From: a bacterium
GTDB lineage: Bacteria > ARS69
Length of the DNA: 18,048 nucleotides
Assembly (NCBI GenBank): GCA_025774805.1
Contig: JALGZR010000078.1
Coordinates: 1 to 18,048, forward strand
Direction: 5' to 3'
This document shows, piece after piece, positions 1 to 7,781 of the stretch. The stretch's first letter is position 1. Each line of letters begins with the position of its first letter. The notes below the pieces were generated by a model. That model ran no database searches. It saw only the letters and a program-made list of their open reading frames with translations, and was not told where the DNA came from. Both the position numbers and the translations under genes were made by a program.

Positions 1-315
1 CTCATCATTCAGATTGTCTTCCAGGAGAAAGGTGAAGTTCCCGCCGCCCTTCTCGGGCGAAGGGGCCATCGGGTCCGCGGCAAACACCGCGCCGAGCCCT
101 TCGGCGTGGCACGACAGACAGACGTCGCTCGGCGTCGCGTCCCTCAGCAGATACGCGTTGCCTCCGTCTTCGTCCGGATCCACGAGGACGCCGTCTTGGC
201 TGTTGTGCATCGTGTGGCAGCCATTACAGTGCGCGACACCGGCATCGTGGAAGGCGAACCCAGTACTCGCGAGGGCGAGGCACCCTCCCAGGGCGATTAT
301 TAGGGCTTTCCGCAT
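1..315 (-). CDS. OmcS-like multihaem c-type cytochrome, N-terminal 105 residues (runs off the left edge)
   Basis: Minus-strand gene starting with ATG at 315, preceded by a strong AGGAGGT ribosome site at 321-327. Only 105 residues are visible and the reading frame is open to base 1. Residues 1-21 form a signal peptide (basic start, hydrophobic core, GFA before FHD). Two haem-binding motifs follow, CNGCH at 30-34 and CLSCH at 66-70. The mature start reads FHDAGVAHCNGCHTMHNS. From memory this closely resembles the start of Geobacter OmcS (FHSGGVAECEGCHTMHNS), as do the LL-x-x-AT and GGxF stretches around and after the second haem. OmcS is a six-haem protein that polymerises into extracellular filaments. 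The protein is exported, binds haem covalently and probably acts outside the cell. Whether it polymerises cannot be judged from this fragment; it could belong to a related non-filament multihaem family. Confidence 0.85.
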   Translation of the reverse strand, partial: MRKALIIALGGCLALASTGFAFHDAGVAHCNGCHTMHNSQDGVLVDPDEDGGNAYLLRDATPSDVCLSCHAEGLGAVFAADPMAPSPEKGGGNFTFLLEDNLNDE

Positions 316-734
316 TGAGCACCTCCTCATCGGGATCACGTATTCCTTTGTGGTTGGCCGGGCCGACCAGGTGAGGCCCCCGTGCCGCCGGAATCGCCGA
401 CGCAATAGTCCCGGGAGAAGCACCTCGAGCGATCATAGGGGCAGAGCCGCGCGCGCTCGATCGAGGCCGGGAGATCGGCGTGGTCAATCGCCAGATGTCG
501 CACAGGGCGCCTCCAGCCGTGCGAGGTTGTGCTCAACGTAACACGGCGATAGGGCTGTGGGTACAAGAACCGGGACTCAGGAAAGGGCGGGGTGCCCAAT
601 CCTCTGATCATGTGGCTGGTAACCCCGTGCTCACCTTCGGCCATGGCGAATCCGGCACCCTCACCGCCGACTCCCTCGCCGCCGGACTGGGATGCGTGTA
701 GCGGGTCGTTATCACCAGATCCGGGGGGCCGCGG
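316..734. other. Intergenic region upstream of the OmcS-like gene, no convincing gene
   Basis: These 419 bases separate the cytochrome start (315) from the stop of the decayed iron-sulfur gene (735). Short open frames exist on both strands but none shows a family motif, a sensible ribosome site or convincing codon use. For the cytochrome, the best -10 candidate is TATGAT on the minus strand (432-437), without a recognisable -35. I looked for a GEMM-type cyclic-dinucleotide riboswitch, known upstream of some Geobacter omc genes, and did not see its conserved core. Confidence 0.5.
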
Positions 735-1319
735 TCAGCGAGGCCTCCACTTCCGGCCGTAGAACAGGTTCTCGAAGAAGATCGCCGGACGGCGAGTGAA
801 TCCAAAGCGTCGGACCAGCCAGCGCACCATGTTGTGAAACCTGTTGTCGCGATGCGAGAACGGGCAGGAGGCCATGCAAATGCCGCAGTCCGTGCCGACG
901 CAGTGCCAGTATGCATAGCACGCCTCGGCGTGCGTCGGCCATTTGCTCACACCTCGCACGGCCACCTTACAGGAGAGCGACAGGGACCGCGAGGGGCAGT
1001 TCTCCGCACACTTTAAACAGACTTTGCGGAACGCATCTGCGCCGAGAGAAACCGGCTTCTCGTAGTCCACCGGGAAGTCCGTTCGACTCCTTCAGGCTCA
1101 CGTCATCCCGATGGCCGCGGGCGGCGCCCGGGTATTGACCCCCTCGCGCAGCGAGTCACGCAGCACCAACGCGCCGAAATTTGCGACCTCGGCGGGTCCG
1201 ATTCCCGCCGCCTCCGCCCGCGAGGGCCCGTAACTGTCGTGGTTGAGCGCCCTTGCGCGCTTACTGAAACCCGCGAGAAGGCTGTCTCCGGTGACCCGCT
1301 CCGTTCTGGAGCGAACGGT
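735..1319 (-). pseudogene. Decayed reductive-dehalogenase-like / double [4Fe-4S] protein, C-terminal remnant
   Basis: The intact part (1088-735) carries the C-terminal double-cluster region of RdhA-like proteins. It has TDFPVDYEKP, then CLKCAENCP, an EACYAYW stretch, CGICMASCPFSH, then HNMVRWLVRR and a final NLFYGRK. Three signs of decay are visible. In the family as I know it, a Cys follows the AF/DF pair; here it is Arg (CGC, one transition from TGC), so the first cluster lacks a ligand. The frame is closed by TGA at 1094-1092, just upstream. A separate minus frame (about 1319 to 1107) with strongly GC-rich third positions contains ARALNHDSYGPS and VLRDSLREGVNT but ends in TGA and has no start codon. 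The two pieces look like one gene with its middle deleted. Assignment of the C-terminal piece is firm; that of the upstream piece is tentative. GTG at 1070 could alternatively start a small 111-residue ferredoxin-like protein. Confidence 0.65.
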
Positions 1320-1367
1320 CGGTGGAAGGTCTCGAGCCGGGCGGGGCAGGGAGTATTTACGAAGAAA

Positions 1368-1398
1368 TTCGTGGCATCCACGAAACTTTTCGTATTAT
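1368..1398 (+). promoter_or_regulatory. Candidate promoter with overlapping 17-bp palindrome for the molybdoenzyme operon
   Basis: GTGGCA (1371-1376) and TATTAT (1393-1398, five of six matches to the -10 consensus) are 16 bases apart. A perfect inverted repeat, TTCGTGG-CAT-CCACGAA (1368-1384), covers the -35 element, where a repressor would block polymerase. The predicted transcript would start near 1405, which excludes the longest open frame start (GTG at 1322) for the first gene. Promoter assignment is by eye. Confidence 0.45.
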
Positions 1399-1486
1399 TC
1401 CGACGTTGAAAGAGGCATCACCGCCCGGACGATTCCCCTGGCGGAAGGCCGCCGGCACCCGAGGAGCGCTGGAAGGCAGGTGTCCC

Positions 1487-2212
1487 TTGTCCGTCGTGGA
1501 ACCCACGAGCCCGTCCGCCGAGCGCGACACCGTCGAGTCCGCGGCCTCGACCCCCGACCGCCCCCGCCGACTGACCATGGTGATCGATCTCGATCGCTGC
1601 ACCGGATGCCACGCCTGCGCGGTCGCGTGTAAGGCCGAGAACGGGGTCCGCCTCGGCGGCTTCCGATCCTGGGTCGAGAGGAAGGAGGCGGGACGCTATC
1701 CCGCCGTCACGCGCCACTTCCTGCCGCGCCTGTGCAATCACTGCGAGAGGCCGGCCTGCTTGAAGGTCTGTCCCGTCGGGGCAACCTACAAGCGGCCCGA
1801 CGGTCTCGTCGGCGTCGACAAGGACCGTTGCATCGGCTGCCGGTACTGCATGGTGGCCTGCCCTTACGGCGTCCGGTACTTCAATCCCCGCCCGGACCCC
1901 GCGGGTGCGCGGCTGTTCCCGGCGCGCACCCGCGGCACCGTGGACAAGTGCGACTTCTGCGCGCACCGGGTGGATCGCGGGGTCGTCCCGGCCTGCGTGA
2001 ACACGTGCCCGACCGGCGCCCGGCGATTCGGTGACGGGAACGACCCGGAGAGTGATGTCTACCGGGCCGCTCGCGCCCCGGACGCGACGACTCTCCTGCC
2101 GGCGCTCGGCACCGGCCCCTCGGTCTTCTACCGGGGAGGGGACCCGCGGTCCTTCGAGTCTGGCCGGCCCCCGACCGACGCCCACGCAAACGAAGGGAGG
2201 AGAGGAGCGTGA
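1487..2212 (+). CDS. Ferredoxin-type iron-sulfur subunit of a molybdoenzyme (PsrB/DmsB-like), four [4Fe-4S] clusters
   Basis: This 241-residue protein would pass electrons between the molybdopterin subunit and the membrane subunit encoded next to it. Four cysteine groups are complete: C38/C41/C44/C48, C83/C86/C91/C95, C115/C118/C121/C125 and C155/C158/C170/C174, the usual arrangement of the PsrB/DmsB/NrfC family. The cluster-I lead-in MVIDLDRCTGC is typical. There is no signal peptide, as expected for a subunit exported with a Tat partner. I chose TTG at 1487 because AGG of GGCAGG lies six bases upstream; GTG at 1496 and ATG at 1577 are alternatives, but the family normally has residues before MVIDLDR. 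The stop overlaps the next start by four bases (GTGA). Residues after about 185 form a low-complexity tail. Confidence 0.9.
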   Translation: MSVVEPTSPSAERDTVESAASTPDRPRRLTMVIDLDRCTGCHACAVACKAENGVRLGGFRSWVERKEAGRYPAVTRHFLPRLCNHCERPACLKVCPVGATYKRPDGLVGVDKDRCIGCRYCMVACPYGVRYFNPRPDPAGARLFPARTRGTVDKCDFCAHRVDRGVVPACVNTCPTGARRFGDGNDPESDVYRAARAPDATTLLPALGTGPSVFYRGGDPRSFESGRPPTDAHANEGRRGA

Positions 2213-3756
2213 GCATGCAGACCCTCCAGACGCGGGTCCGGCCCATCGTCGAGCCGGGGCTCGCCTCGGGAGTCGTGACCTTCCTGCTGGCCGGAGGAAC
2301 GGTCTACTGGCTCCGGCACTGCATCCGGATCCTCACGGAAGGCCTCGGAACGCTGGGAATCGACACCTACGGAGCGACGTGGGGAATCCTCGTCGCCAAT
2401 ACCGTTCACATCGTCGGGATCAGCCACGTCGGCATCGCGATCTCCGCCGCCGTGAGGGTCCTGCGGCTGGATGCCTACCGCAACATCGCCCGGACTGCGG
2501 AGATCGTGACCCTGCTCGCGCTCGGGCTGGCGGTGGTCAACCTCATGCTCCACGTCGGTCGGCCCGTACGATTTCTCACCAACGTCTATCTCTACGGTCG
2601 GTGGCACTCGCCCATGGTCTGGTCGATGACCGTCTTCACGCTCTACTTTCTGGCCAGTTCAGCCTACCTGTATCTGTCGATGCGACGGGATCTGTCGGTG
2701 ATGGCGGAGGCGGCACCCCGTTTCCGCGGGTTCTATCGCGCGCTGTCGTTGGGCTACCGCGACACCCCCGGAGAGCGGGAGCGCCACGAGCGGACGCTCT
2801 TCTGGCTGGCTCTCGCGCTTCTCCCGATCATGATCTCCGTTCACTCCGTGTACGGCCTTCTCTTCGGCATGATTTCCGCCCGGGCGGGCTGGTACAACCC
2901 GCTCCAGGCGCCCTACTTCGTGCTCGGGGCCGTCGTCTCGGGCTTCTCCGCCATCGTCGCCATCGCGGCTCTTCTCCGACGGGCCTACGGTTGGCGGACC
3001 CTTCTCCCGGATCGTCTGTTCCGGGTCTTCGGGATCTTCCTCGCTTTCGTGGTCTTTCTGTACCTCTACTTCATGCTGAGCGAGCACCTCACCGCACAGT
3101 ACCTACCCCCGACCGCGGAGCAGGGAGTCTCGAGCTCCCTGCTGACCGGACGGTTCTCGGCGGTCTTCTGGGCGACGACCGTCGCCGGGCTGGTCCTCCC
3201 CTTCCTCTTCCTGTTCGTCCAGGGAGTGAGGAGAAACGGGGTTCACGTGGGAGGTACCGCCGCGGCGGCGCTGCTCGTAAACGTTGGGCTCTGGATCAAG
3301 CGCTCTCTCCTCGTGGTCCCGTCACAGTATCACCCCCATCTCGCGCCGGCCCGTCCACCGGTCCCCTACGTCCCGACCCATACGGAGTGGGTGGCGGCGC
3401 TGGGATCGTACGTTGCCGCCGCCTTCGCGTTCGTCCTGCTGCTGCGGCTGGTGCCGCTGTTCGAGCTGCCCGGCACCGGACGGACGACCCCGACCGAGAC
3501 GAAAAGGCGCCGGCCGGCCGCGAGGCAAGCCGTGCTCCTGCTTACCCTCGCGGCGGGAGCGACGATGATCCTCTGGGGAGTGATGACCCGCGACGGTGAC
3601 TTCGCGCCTCTCAAGTGGTTGCTCGGGATCACCCTCCTCGTCGCCCTCCCCGTCGAGTCCTGTCTCATCGGCGACCGGAGGGAGGAGGAGGTCCGCGCGG
3701 AGGCGGCCGACCCGGGCGGGGTTCGACCCGCCGGAGGGAGTGGACGAGATGAGTGA
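2209..3756 (+). CDS. NrfD/PsrC-like integral membrane subunit, quinone-interacting
   Basis: A very hydrophobic 515-residue protein. Segments near 17-40, 57-84, 93-116, 133-157, 197-223, 234-257, 271-292, 313-339, 347-364, 392-413, 439-457 and 467-485 look membrane-spanning, about twelve in all. NrfD/PsrC proteins anchor complex iron-sulfur molybdoenzymes and exchange electrons with the quinone pool. Their common core has eight to ten helices, so this one carries extra C-terminal helices, more like the long ActC/HybB-type members. Its start is GTG, in a GTGA overlap with the ferredoxin gene, behind a GGAGGAGAGGA ribosome site. The last eight bases overlap the catalytic subunit gene. The C-terminal tail is charged and probably cytoplasmic. 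The family call is strong; which quinone it uses and in which direction it works cannot be read. Confidence 0.88.
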   Translation: MSMQTLQTRVRPIVEPGLASGVVTFLLAGGTVYWLRHCIRILTEGLGTLGIDTYGATWGILVANTVHIVGISHVGIAISAAVRVLRLDAYRNIARTAEIVTLLALGLAVVNLMLHVGRPVRFLTNVYLYGRWHSPMVWSMTVFTLYFLASSAYLYLSMRRDLSVMAEAAPRFRGFYRALSLGYRDTPGERERHERTLFWLALALLPIMISVHSVYGLLFGMISARAGWYNPLQAPYFVLGAVVSGFSAIVAIAALLRRAYGWRTLLPDRLFRVFGIFLAFVVFLYLYFMLSEHLTAQYLPPTAEQGVSSSLLTGRFSAVFWATTVAGLVLPFLFLFVQGVRRNGVHVGGTAAAALLVNVGLWIKRSLLVVPSQYHPHLAPARPPVPYVPTHTEWVAALGSYVAAAFAFVLLLRLVPLFELPGTGRTTPTETKRRRPAARQAVLLLTLAAGATMILWGVMTRDGDFAPLKWLLGITLLVALPVESCLIGDRREEEVRAEAADPGGVRPAGGSGRDE

Positions 3757-6061
3757 CCTGAACCGTCGTGAGTTCATCAGGCTGACCGCCCTCGGAACGG
3801 CGGCGGGACTGATGGGGGCCTCCGGAGCGTCCGGCACCGGCGACCGGGTGCTGGAGGGAAAGCTCCGGCTCGAGGGAGCGGGAAGGGACTTCTCGCTGGT
3901 GACGGGAAAGGAGAGGAAGGCGATCCCGTCGGCCTGCTGGCAGTGCGTGAACACGGACGCCAACATCGGCTACGTGGAGAACGGGCGCCTCGTGAAGATC
4001 GAGGGGAATCCCCGGATGCTCACCAGCCGGGGACGGCTCTGTGCCCGCGGTCAGGCCGGCATCAATCAGGTGTACAACCCGGATCGCCTTCTGCACCCGC
4101 TCGTCCGGACGGGGCGTCGGGGGGACGGCCGCTGGAAGCGTATCTCGTGGGACGAGGCGCTGGATCTCCTGGTGGAGGGAGGGGAGATCGCGGGGCGGGA
4201 GGTCAAGGGACTGCGGGCACTCCGGGAGGAGGGGACTCCGGAGAAGTACCTCTTTCATTACGGCCGCATGACGGGCTCCGACTGGCTCATCAACAACTAC
4301 TACTTCATGCCGACCTACGGCTCCGGCACGGTGGGAGATCACAACTCGATCTGCGTGGCGGCCGGCGGAGTGGCGCGCCGCTACACGGGTGACACCCGCG
4401 GGGCGACCGGGTGGAAGGACTCGCGGATCATCCTGGACTTCGGCGCCAGCGTCCTGGAGGCCGGATTCGGACACCTCACGTCGACCCGGGAGTGCACCGA
4501 GGCCCTGGTCCGGGGCGCGAAGATGTACGTCTTCGACGTCCGGCTGTCCAACACGGCGGCCAAGGCCACCGAATGGGTGCCGCTGAAGCCGGGCACGGAT
4601 CTCGCGGTCATCCTGGCCCTGAGCCGGGTCCTCCTGGAGGAAGAGCTCGCGGACGAGACGTTCGTGGAAGACCTGACCAACGTGTCGATGAGCGAGCTTC
4701 GGAGCCACCTGGCCCCGTACACCCCCGAGTGGGCGGAGGCGACGAGCGGGGTTCCGGCCGAGAGAATCCGCTCCATCGCCCGCGAGTTCGGCACCACGAA
4801 GCCCGGCATGTGCCTCGGGGGCCGCGGACTGTTCATGCACTACAACGGGGTGCAGGCCATGCGGGCCCTCGACATGCTCCGGGCCCTGTCGGGCAACGTG
4901 GGGCCGGCCGGGGAGCGGAGCCCGCGCCCCCGATGGAACTACGCATTCGAGTTTCCGCAGCCCGAGGAGGAGCCGAAGACCCTCGACGTGCTGACCGGCG
5001 AGGCCGATGCCTACCTCTTTACCGGTTACGGTGTGTCGCACCAGATCGTGGACCGGATCGACCGCGGACCGGAGCGACCGGACATCTACCTGGTCTACTG
5101 CCACAACCCGGTGTACTCCAACGGCGAGTGCGACCGAAACGCCCGGGTCTACCGGGACGAGCAGAAGATCCCGTTCCTGGTCGCCGTGGACATCGCCATG
5201 AGCGAGACGACGGAGCTGGCCGATCTCATCCTGCCCGATGCCACCTATCTCGAGCGCTGGACCCTGGAGGGAACCGCGTCCCCGGAGGGGGTGCCGGAGT
5301 ACTTCATCCGGCAGCCGATGCACGCGCCGCTGGGAGAGGCGAGGAATTGGATCGACGTGCTCTGCGAGATCGGCCGCCGTCTCGACCTGGGGCTCGGCTT
5401 CGACTCGGCCGAGCAGTTCGTGCGCGAGACCTGCGACAACACCCCGGGTGTCAAGGAGGCGGGCGGGTTCGAGTACATGAAGGAGCACGGCATCTGGCAC
5501 GACCGGGAGAGCGCGAAAGCGCCGTACGAGCGCGAGCCGGTGACCCTGAAGTCCGAGGACCTCGAGGCGGCGGGGTTCGGCGGACTGCCGACGTGGATGA
5601 GCCACCCCGACCACGAGGAGATGGAGGCGGACGATCTGATCCTGACCACGTTCAAGGTCCCGACCCAGACCCACTCCCGGACCCAGGGCTGCAAGTGGCT
5701 CACCGAGATCTTCCACGAGAACCCGGCCTGGATCCACCCGACGGCCGCCGCCGAACGCGGAGTCGGGGACGGCGATCCCGTCCGCGTGAGATCCGGCGTC
5801 GGCGAGATCACGACCCGGGCCCGGATCACGGAGGGGGTGCACCCGGGAACCGTGGCGATCGCCCACCACGCCGGCCACTGGGCATGGGGATACTACGCAT
5901 CGGGTCGCCGGGCCCCCGGACACGTCGCCGAGGCCGACACCCGGAACAAATGGTGGAAGTCCAACGGCACCCACGTGAACCGCGTCATCCCCTGCGTGGG
6001 GGACCCCATCGCGGGCTCGATGTGCTGGATGGACACGGTCGTGAAGGTGGAGAGGGCGTAG
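3749..6061 (+). CDS. Molybdopterin oxidoreductase catalytic subunit (PsrA/PhsA-like, DMSO-reductase superfamily), Tat-exported
   Basis: A 770-residue protein that begins with a twin-arginine signal (RREFIRLTALGTAAGLMG), so the active site should be periplasmic. The N-terminal cluster motif is C63-x2-C66-x3-D70-x27-C98. Spacing is exactly that of the family, but the third ligand is Asp (GAC, 3956-3958) instead of Cys. VENGRLVKIEGNP and RLCARGQAG follow the family pattern. Cys202 in HNSICVAA is the likely molybdenum ligand, as in PsrA/PhsA/formate-dehydrogenase types. Downstream, VFDVRLSNTAAKATEWVPLKPGTD and LILPDATYLERW belong to the bis-MGD binding core, and the last ~120 residues form the dinucleotide-binding domain. 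ATG at 3749 overlaps the NrfD gene by eight bases. Substrate is unknown: polysulfide, thiosulfate, tetrathionate or another oxyanion are possible, and the enzyme could run oxidatively. Confidence 0.92.
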   Translation: MSDLNRREFIRLTALGTAAGLMGASGASGTGDRVLEGKLRLEGAGRDFSLVTGKERKAIPSACWQCVNTDANIGYVENGRLVKIEGNPRMLTSRGRLCARGQAGINQVYNPDRLLHPLVRTGRRGDGRWKRISWDEALDLLVEGGEIAGREVKGLRALREEGTPEKYLFHYGRMTGSDWLINNYYFMPTYGSGTVGDHNSICVAAGGVARRYTGDTRGATGWKDSRIILDFGASVLEAGFGHLTSTRECTEALVRGAKMYVFDVRLSNTAAKATEWVPLKPGTDLAVILALSRVLLEEELADETFVEDLTNVSMSELRSHLAPYTPEWAEATSGVPAERIRSIAREFGTTKPGMCLGGRGLFMHYNGVQAMRALDMLRALSGNVGPAGERSPRPRWNYAFEFPQPEEEPKTLDVLTGEADAYLFTGYGVSHQIVDRIDRGPERPDIYLVYCHNPVYSNGECDRNARVYRDEQKIPFLVAVDIAMSETTELADLILPDATYLERWTLEGTASPEGVPEYFIRQPMHAPLGEARNWIDVLCEIGRRLDLGLGFDSAEQFVRETCDNTPGVKEAGGFEYMKEHGIWHDRESAKAPYEREPVTLKSEDLEAAGFGGLPTWMSHPDHEEMEADDLILTTFKVPTQTHSRTQGCKWLTEIFHENPAWIHPTAAAERGVGDGDPVRVRSGVGEITTRARITEGVHPGTVAIAHHAGHWAWGYYASGRRAPGHVAEADTRNKWWKSNGTHVNRVIPCVGDPIAGSMCWMDTVVKVERA

Positions 6062-6066
6062 CTCCG

Positions 6067-6729
6067 ATGGACCCGGTCACCGCCACCGCGCCGCGGGAAT
6101 CGGAGGCGGAGTCGGCCCGCCGACGGGGCTCGATCTACGGGCTTCTGGCCCGCTTCTTCCGCCGCGAGCCGGACGCGCGGGTGGTCGGAGGACTGCGCGA
6201 GCCCGGAGTGTTCGAGAGCCTCGTGGAGGCGGGAATGTGCCTGGACCGGGCCGAGCTGATCGAGCCGCCGGTTCCGGACGTGGTCGAGACGCTTGCCGCC
6301 GACTACACCGCTCTCTTCCTCGCGCCCTCGACCCGCATTCCGCTAAACGAGTCCGTCCATCGGCCGGAGGACGGCTCGCTCCTCGGGGAGTCGACCCTCC
6401 AGGTCAAGGAGTGCCTCCGGACCCTGGGGCTGAGGATCGACGAGAGATGGGGCGACCTTCCCGACCACCTCTCCATCGAGCTGGAGATCATGCAGTGGCT
6501 GGCCGAAGGCGAGGCGGATCACCGAGGGTCCGCCGCGCCGGAGGTCGCGAACGAGCTCGCCGTCCGCCAGGAGGCGTTCCTCGATGGGCATCTCGTCCGC
6601 TGGGTGCCGGATCTCTGCGACCGGATCGAGGCGCGGGCCGTGACCCGGTTCTACGGGGAGGTCGCCCGGGTCACCCGCGCCTTCGTCCTCGCCGACGCAC
6701 GGAGGGCGCGAGGCGAGTCCGGCGCCTGA
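6067..6729 (+). CDS. TorD/DmsD-family molybdoenzyme chaperone
   Basis: A 220-residue soluble protein starting at ATG 6067, five bases after the catalytic subunit stop. The family signature is clear: LAADYTALFLAP at about residues 77-88, then LNESVHRPEDGSLLGEST, and PDHLSIELEIMQWLAEGE, the PDHxxxELExM helix of TorD proteins. It is mostly helical with no signal peptide or membrane segment. Such chaperones bind the Tat signal of the catalytic subunit, protect it and help insert the molybdenum cofactor before export, and their genes usually sit beside their client, as here. It is the last gene of the operon: its stop is five bases from the stop of the convergent cytochrome gene, with no room for a conventional hairpin terminator between them. 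Confidence 0.88.
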   Translation: MDPVTATAPRESEAESARRRGSIYGLLARFFRREPDARVVGGLREPGVFESLVEAGMCLDRAELIEPPVPDVVETLAADYTALFLAPSTRIPLNESVHRPEDGSLLGESTLQVKECLRTLGLRIDERWGDLPDHLSIELEIMQWLAEGEADHRGSAAPEVANELAVRQEAFLDGHLVRWVPDLCDRIEARAVTRFYGEVARVTRAFVLADARRARGESGA

Positions 6730-6734
6730 TCCGG

Positions 6735-7781
6735 TCAGTCGTCGTCCACGTTCACTTCCCCGTTGATGTGCAGATCGGGGGCGATGAACACGTCATTCTC
6801 GTCGATCACCATGCCGTGACAGCGGTGGCAGTCCTCGACGCCGGGACCGAACGGGTGCTCGTCGCTGATCGGCGGCAGGCCATGGCACGCGCCGCACTCG
6901 TTCCATGTACCGTCCACCTCCGTCCAGACGGGCTCGCCGCTGCGATGGCAATCGGTCGCGGCGCACGAGCTCGTGGCGAAGTCGTACCGTGCCGCACCGC
7001 CCGCGATTTCCGAGAACGTCACGTCGGCCGTCGCCGGTGTGTCGTCGATGTGCCCGGGATCGTCCCACGAGGCGGGGACGAGATGGCAGGCACGGCAGGG
7101 CACTGCTGCGGAAAAGCCGGAGGGGGCTCCGAGGTGCGTCTGGTGAGCGCCCACCCCGGGCGAGGATGTGGCGACGTCTCCCTCGAGGTCTTCCGGCGGG
7201 GCCCAGGATGCGGGGACCCCGGGATCACCTTCCGAGTCCCCATGGCAGACGTTGCAGGCCACCGGTCCGCCGTTGGCCGCGTCATGGCAACCGACCGTGC
7301 TGCACGAGCTGCCGAAGGTCGGGGAGGCGGGGAGCGGGGAGCGGCGCGTCGCCGTGCCCGGGCTTTCCGGTTCCGGATGACAGACGAAGCAGCGCCCGAG
7401 ATCCCAGTGGATCGCGCGCAGGTACGCCGGGTGCTCGTCCTCGGCGATCGTGAAGCCGACCTGGTGCTCGGTTGCCGTGTGGCATCCGTAGCAGGAGCGC
7501 TCGATGCCGCCGTTCGCGCCGACCTCCTGTCCGCGAAGGTCCGCTCCATGGCAGGGGGTGCACGCGGCGAATGTATAGTCGTTCGCAGCCAGCCAGGCGC
7601 CGTGTTCCGCCGCGTCCGCGAACGGATGGAGGTTGCCGCTGCCGATCCGGTAGTCCTCGTCGATCGATGTGCCGCAGCCCGTGACGAACCGGAGAAGGGC
7701 GATCGCGCCGAAGAGGGCACAGGTGGCGCGGTAGGGGGGAGTGATCGCGGCCCCTCTTCTGTCGTTCGCTCCGCTAATCAT
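6735..7781 (-). CDS. Nine-haem CxxxxCH/CxxCH-type cytochrome c, predicted lipoprotein
   Basis: A 348-residue protein from ATG 7781, overlapping the upstream cytochrome gene by eight bases. The N-terminus (ALFGAIALLRFVTGC) ends in a VTGC lipobox, so Cys36 would be lipidated. It has seven CxxCH motifs (C74, C97, C131, C176, C229, C296, C318) and two wide-spaced CxxxxCH motifs, CSTVGCH (C160) and CAATDCH (C273), giving nine haems. The repeated CNVCHG/HLGAP/CHLVPASWxDPGH pattern matches the CxxxxCH/CxxCH family abundant in Geobacter-type metal reducers, which supply outer-surface members of porin-cytochrome complexes. As the last gene of the barrel operon it is the best candidate for the outward-facing terminal cytochrome. 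The C-terminus is acidic (VNVDDD). A longer open frame upstream of 7781 is only antisense-like read-through in the neighbouring gene. Confidence 0.88.
   Translation of the reverse strand: MISGANDRRGAAITPPYRATCALFGAIALLRFVTGCGTSIDEDYRIGSGNLHPFADAAEHGAWLAANDYTFAACTPCHGADLRGQEVGANGGIERSCYGCHTATEHQVGFTIAEDEHPAYLRAIHWDLGRCFVCHPEPESPGTATRRSPLPASPTFGSSCSTVGCHDAANGGPVACNVCHGDSEGDPGVPASWAPPEDLEGDVATSSPGVGAHQTHLGAPSGFSAAVPCRACHLVPASWDDPGHIDDTPATADVTFSEIAGGAARYDFATSSCAATDCHRSGEPVWTEVDGTWNECGACHGLPPISDEHPFGPGVEDCHRCHGMVIDENDVFIAPDLHINGEVNVDDD

Noticed and set aside
590-660. A 71-base segment closed by GGGTGCC/GGCACCC, tRNA-sized.
   Set aside because: It lacks a D-arm, a recognisable anticodon arm and the GTTCRA T-loop on either strand.
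316-734. Possible GEMM riboswitch ahead of the OmcS-like gene, by analogy with Geobacter.
   Set aside because: The conserved GEMM core and its tetraloop-receptor elements were not found on the minus strand.
1598-1612. CTGCH in the ferredoxin subunit looks like a haem-binding CxxCH motif.
   Set aside because: It is the first part of a CxxCxxCxxxC iron-sulfur motif followed by three more clusters; no signal peptide and no other haem site.
2031-3599. A 522-codon plus-strand open frame overlapping the NrfD gene.
   Set aside because: It is the NrfD gene read out of phase; hydrophobic segments and overlap-coupled starts belong to the other frame.
3665-5974. A 769-codon open frame on the minus strand, antisense to the molybdoenzyme.
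   Set aside because: It has no family motif and reads as a GC-rich shadow; the plus strand shows a full set of catalytic and Tat motifs over the same bases.
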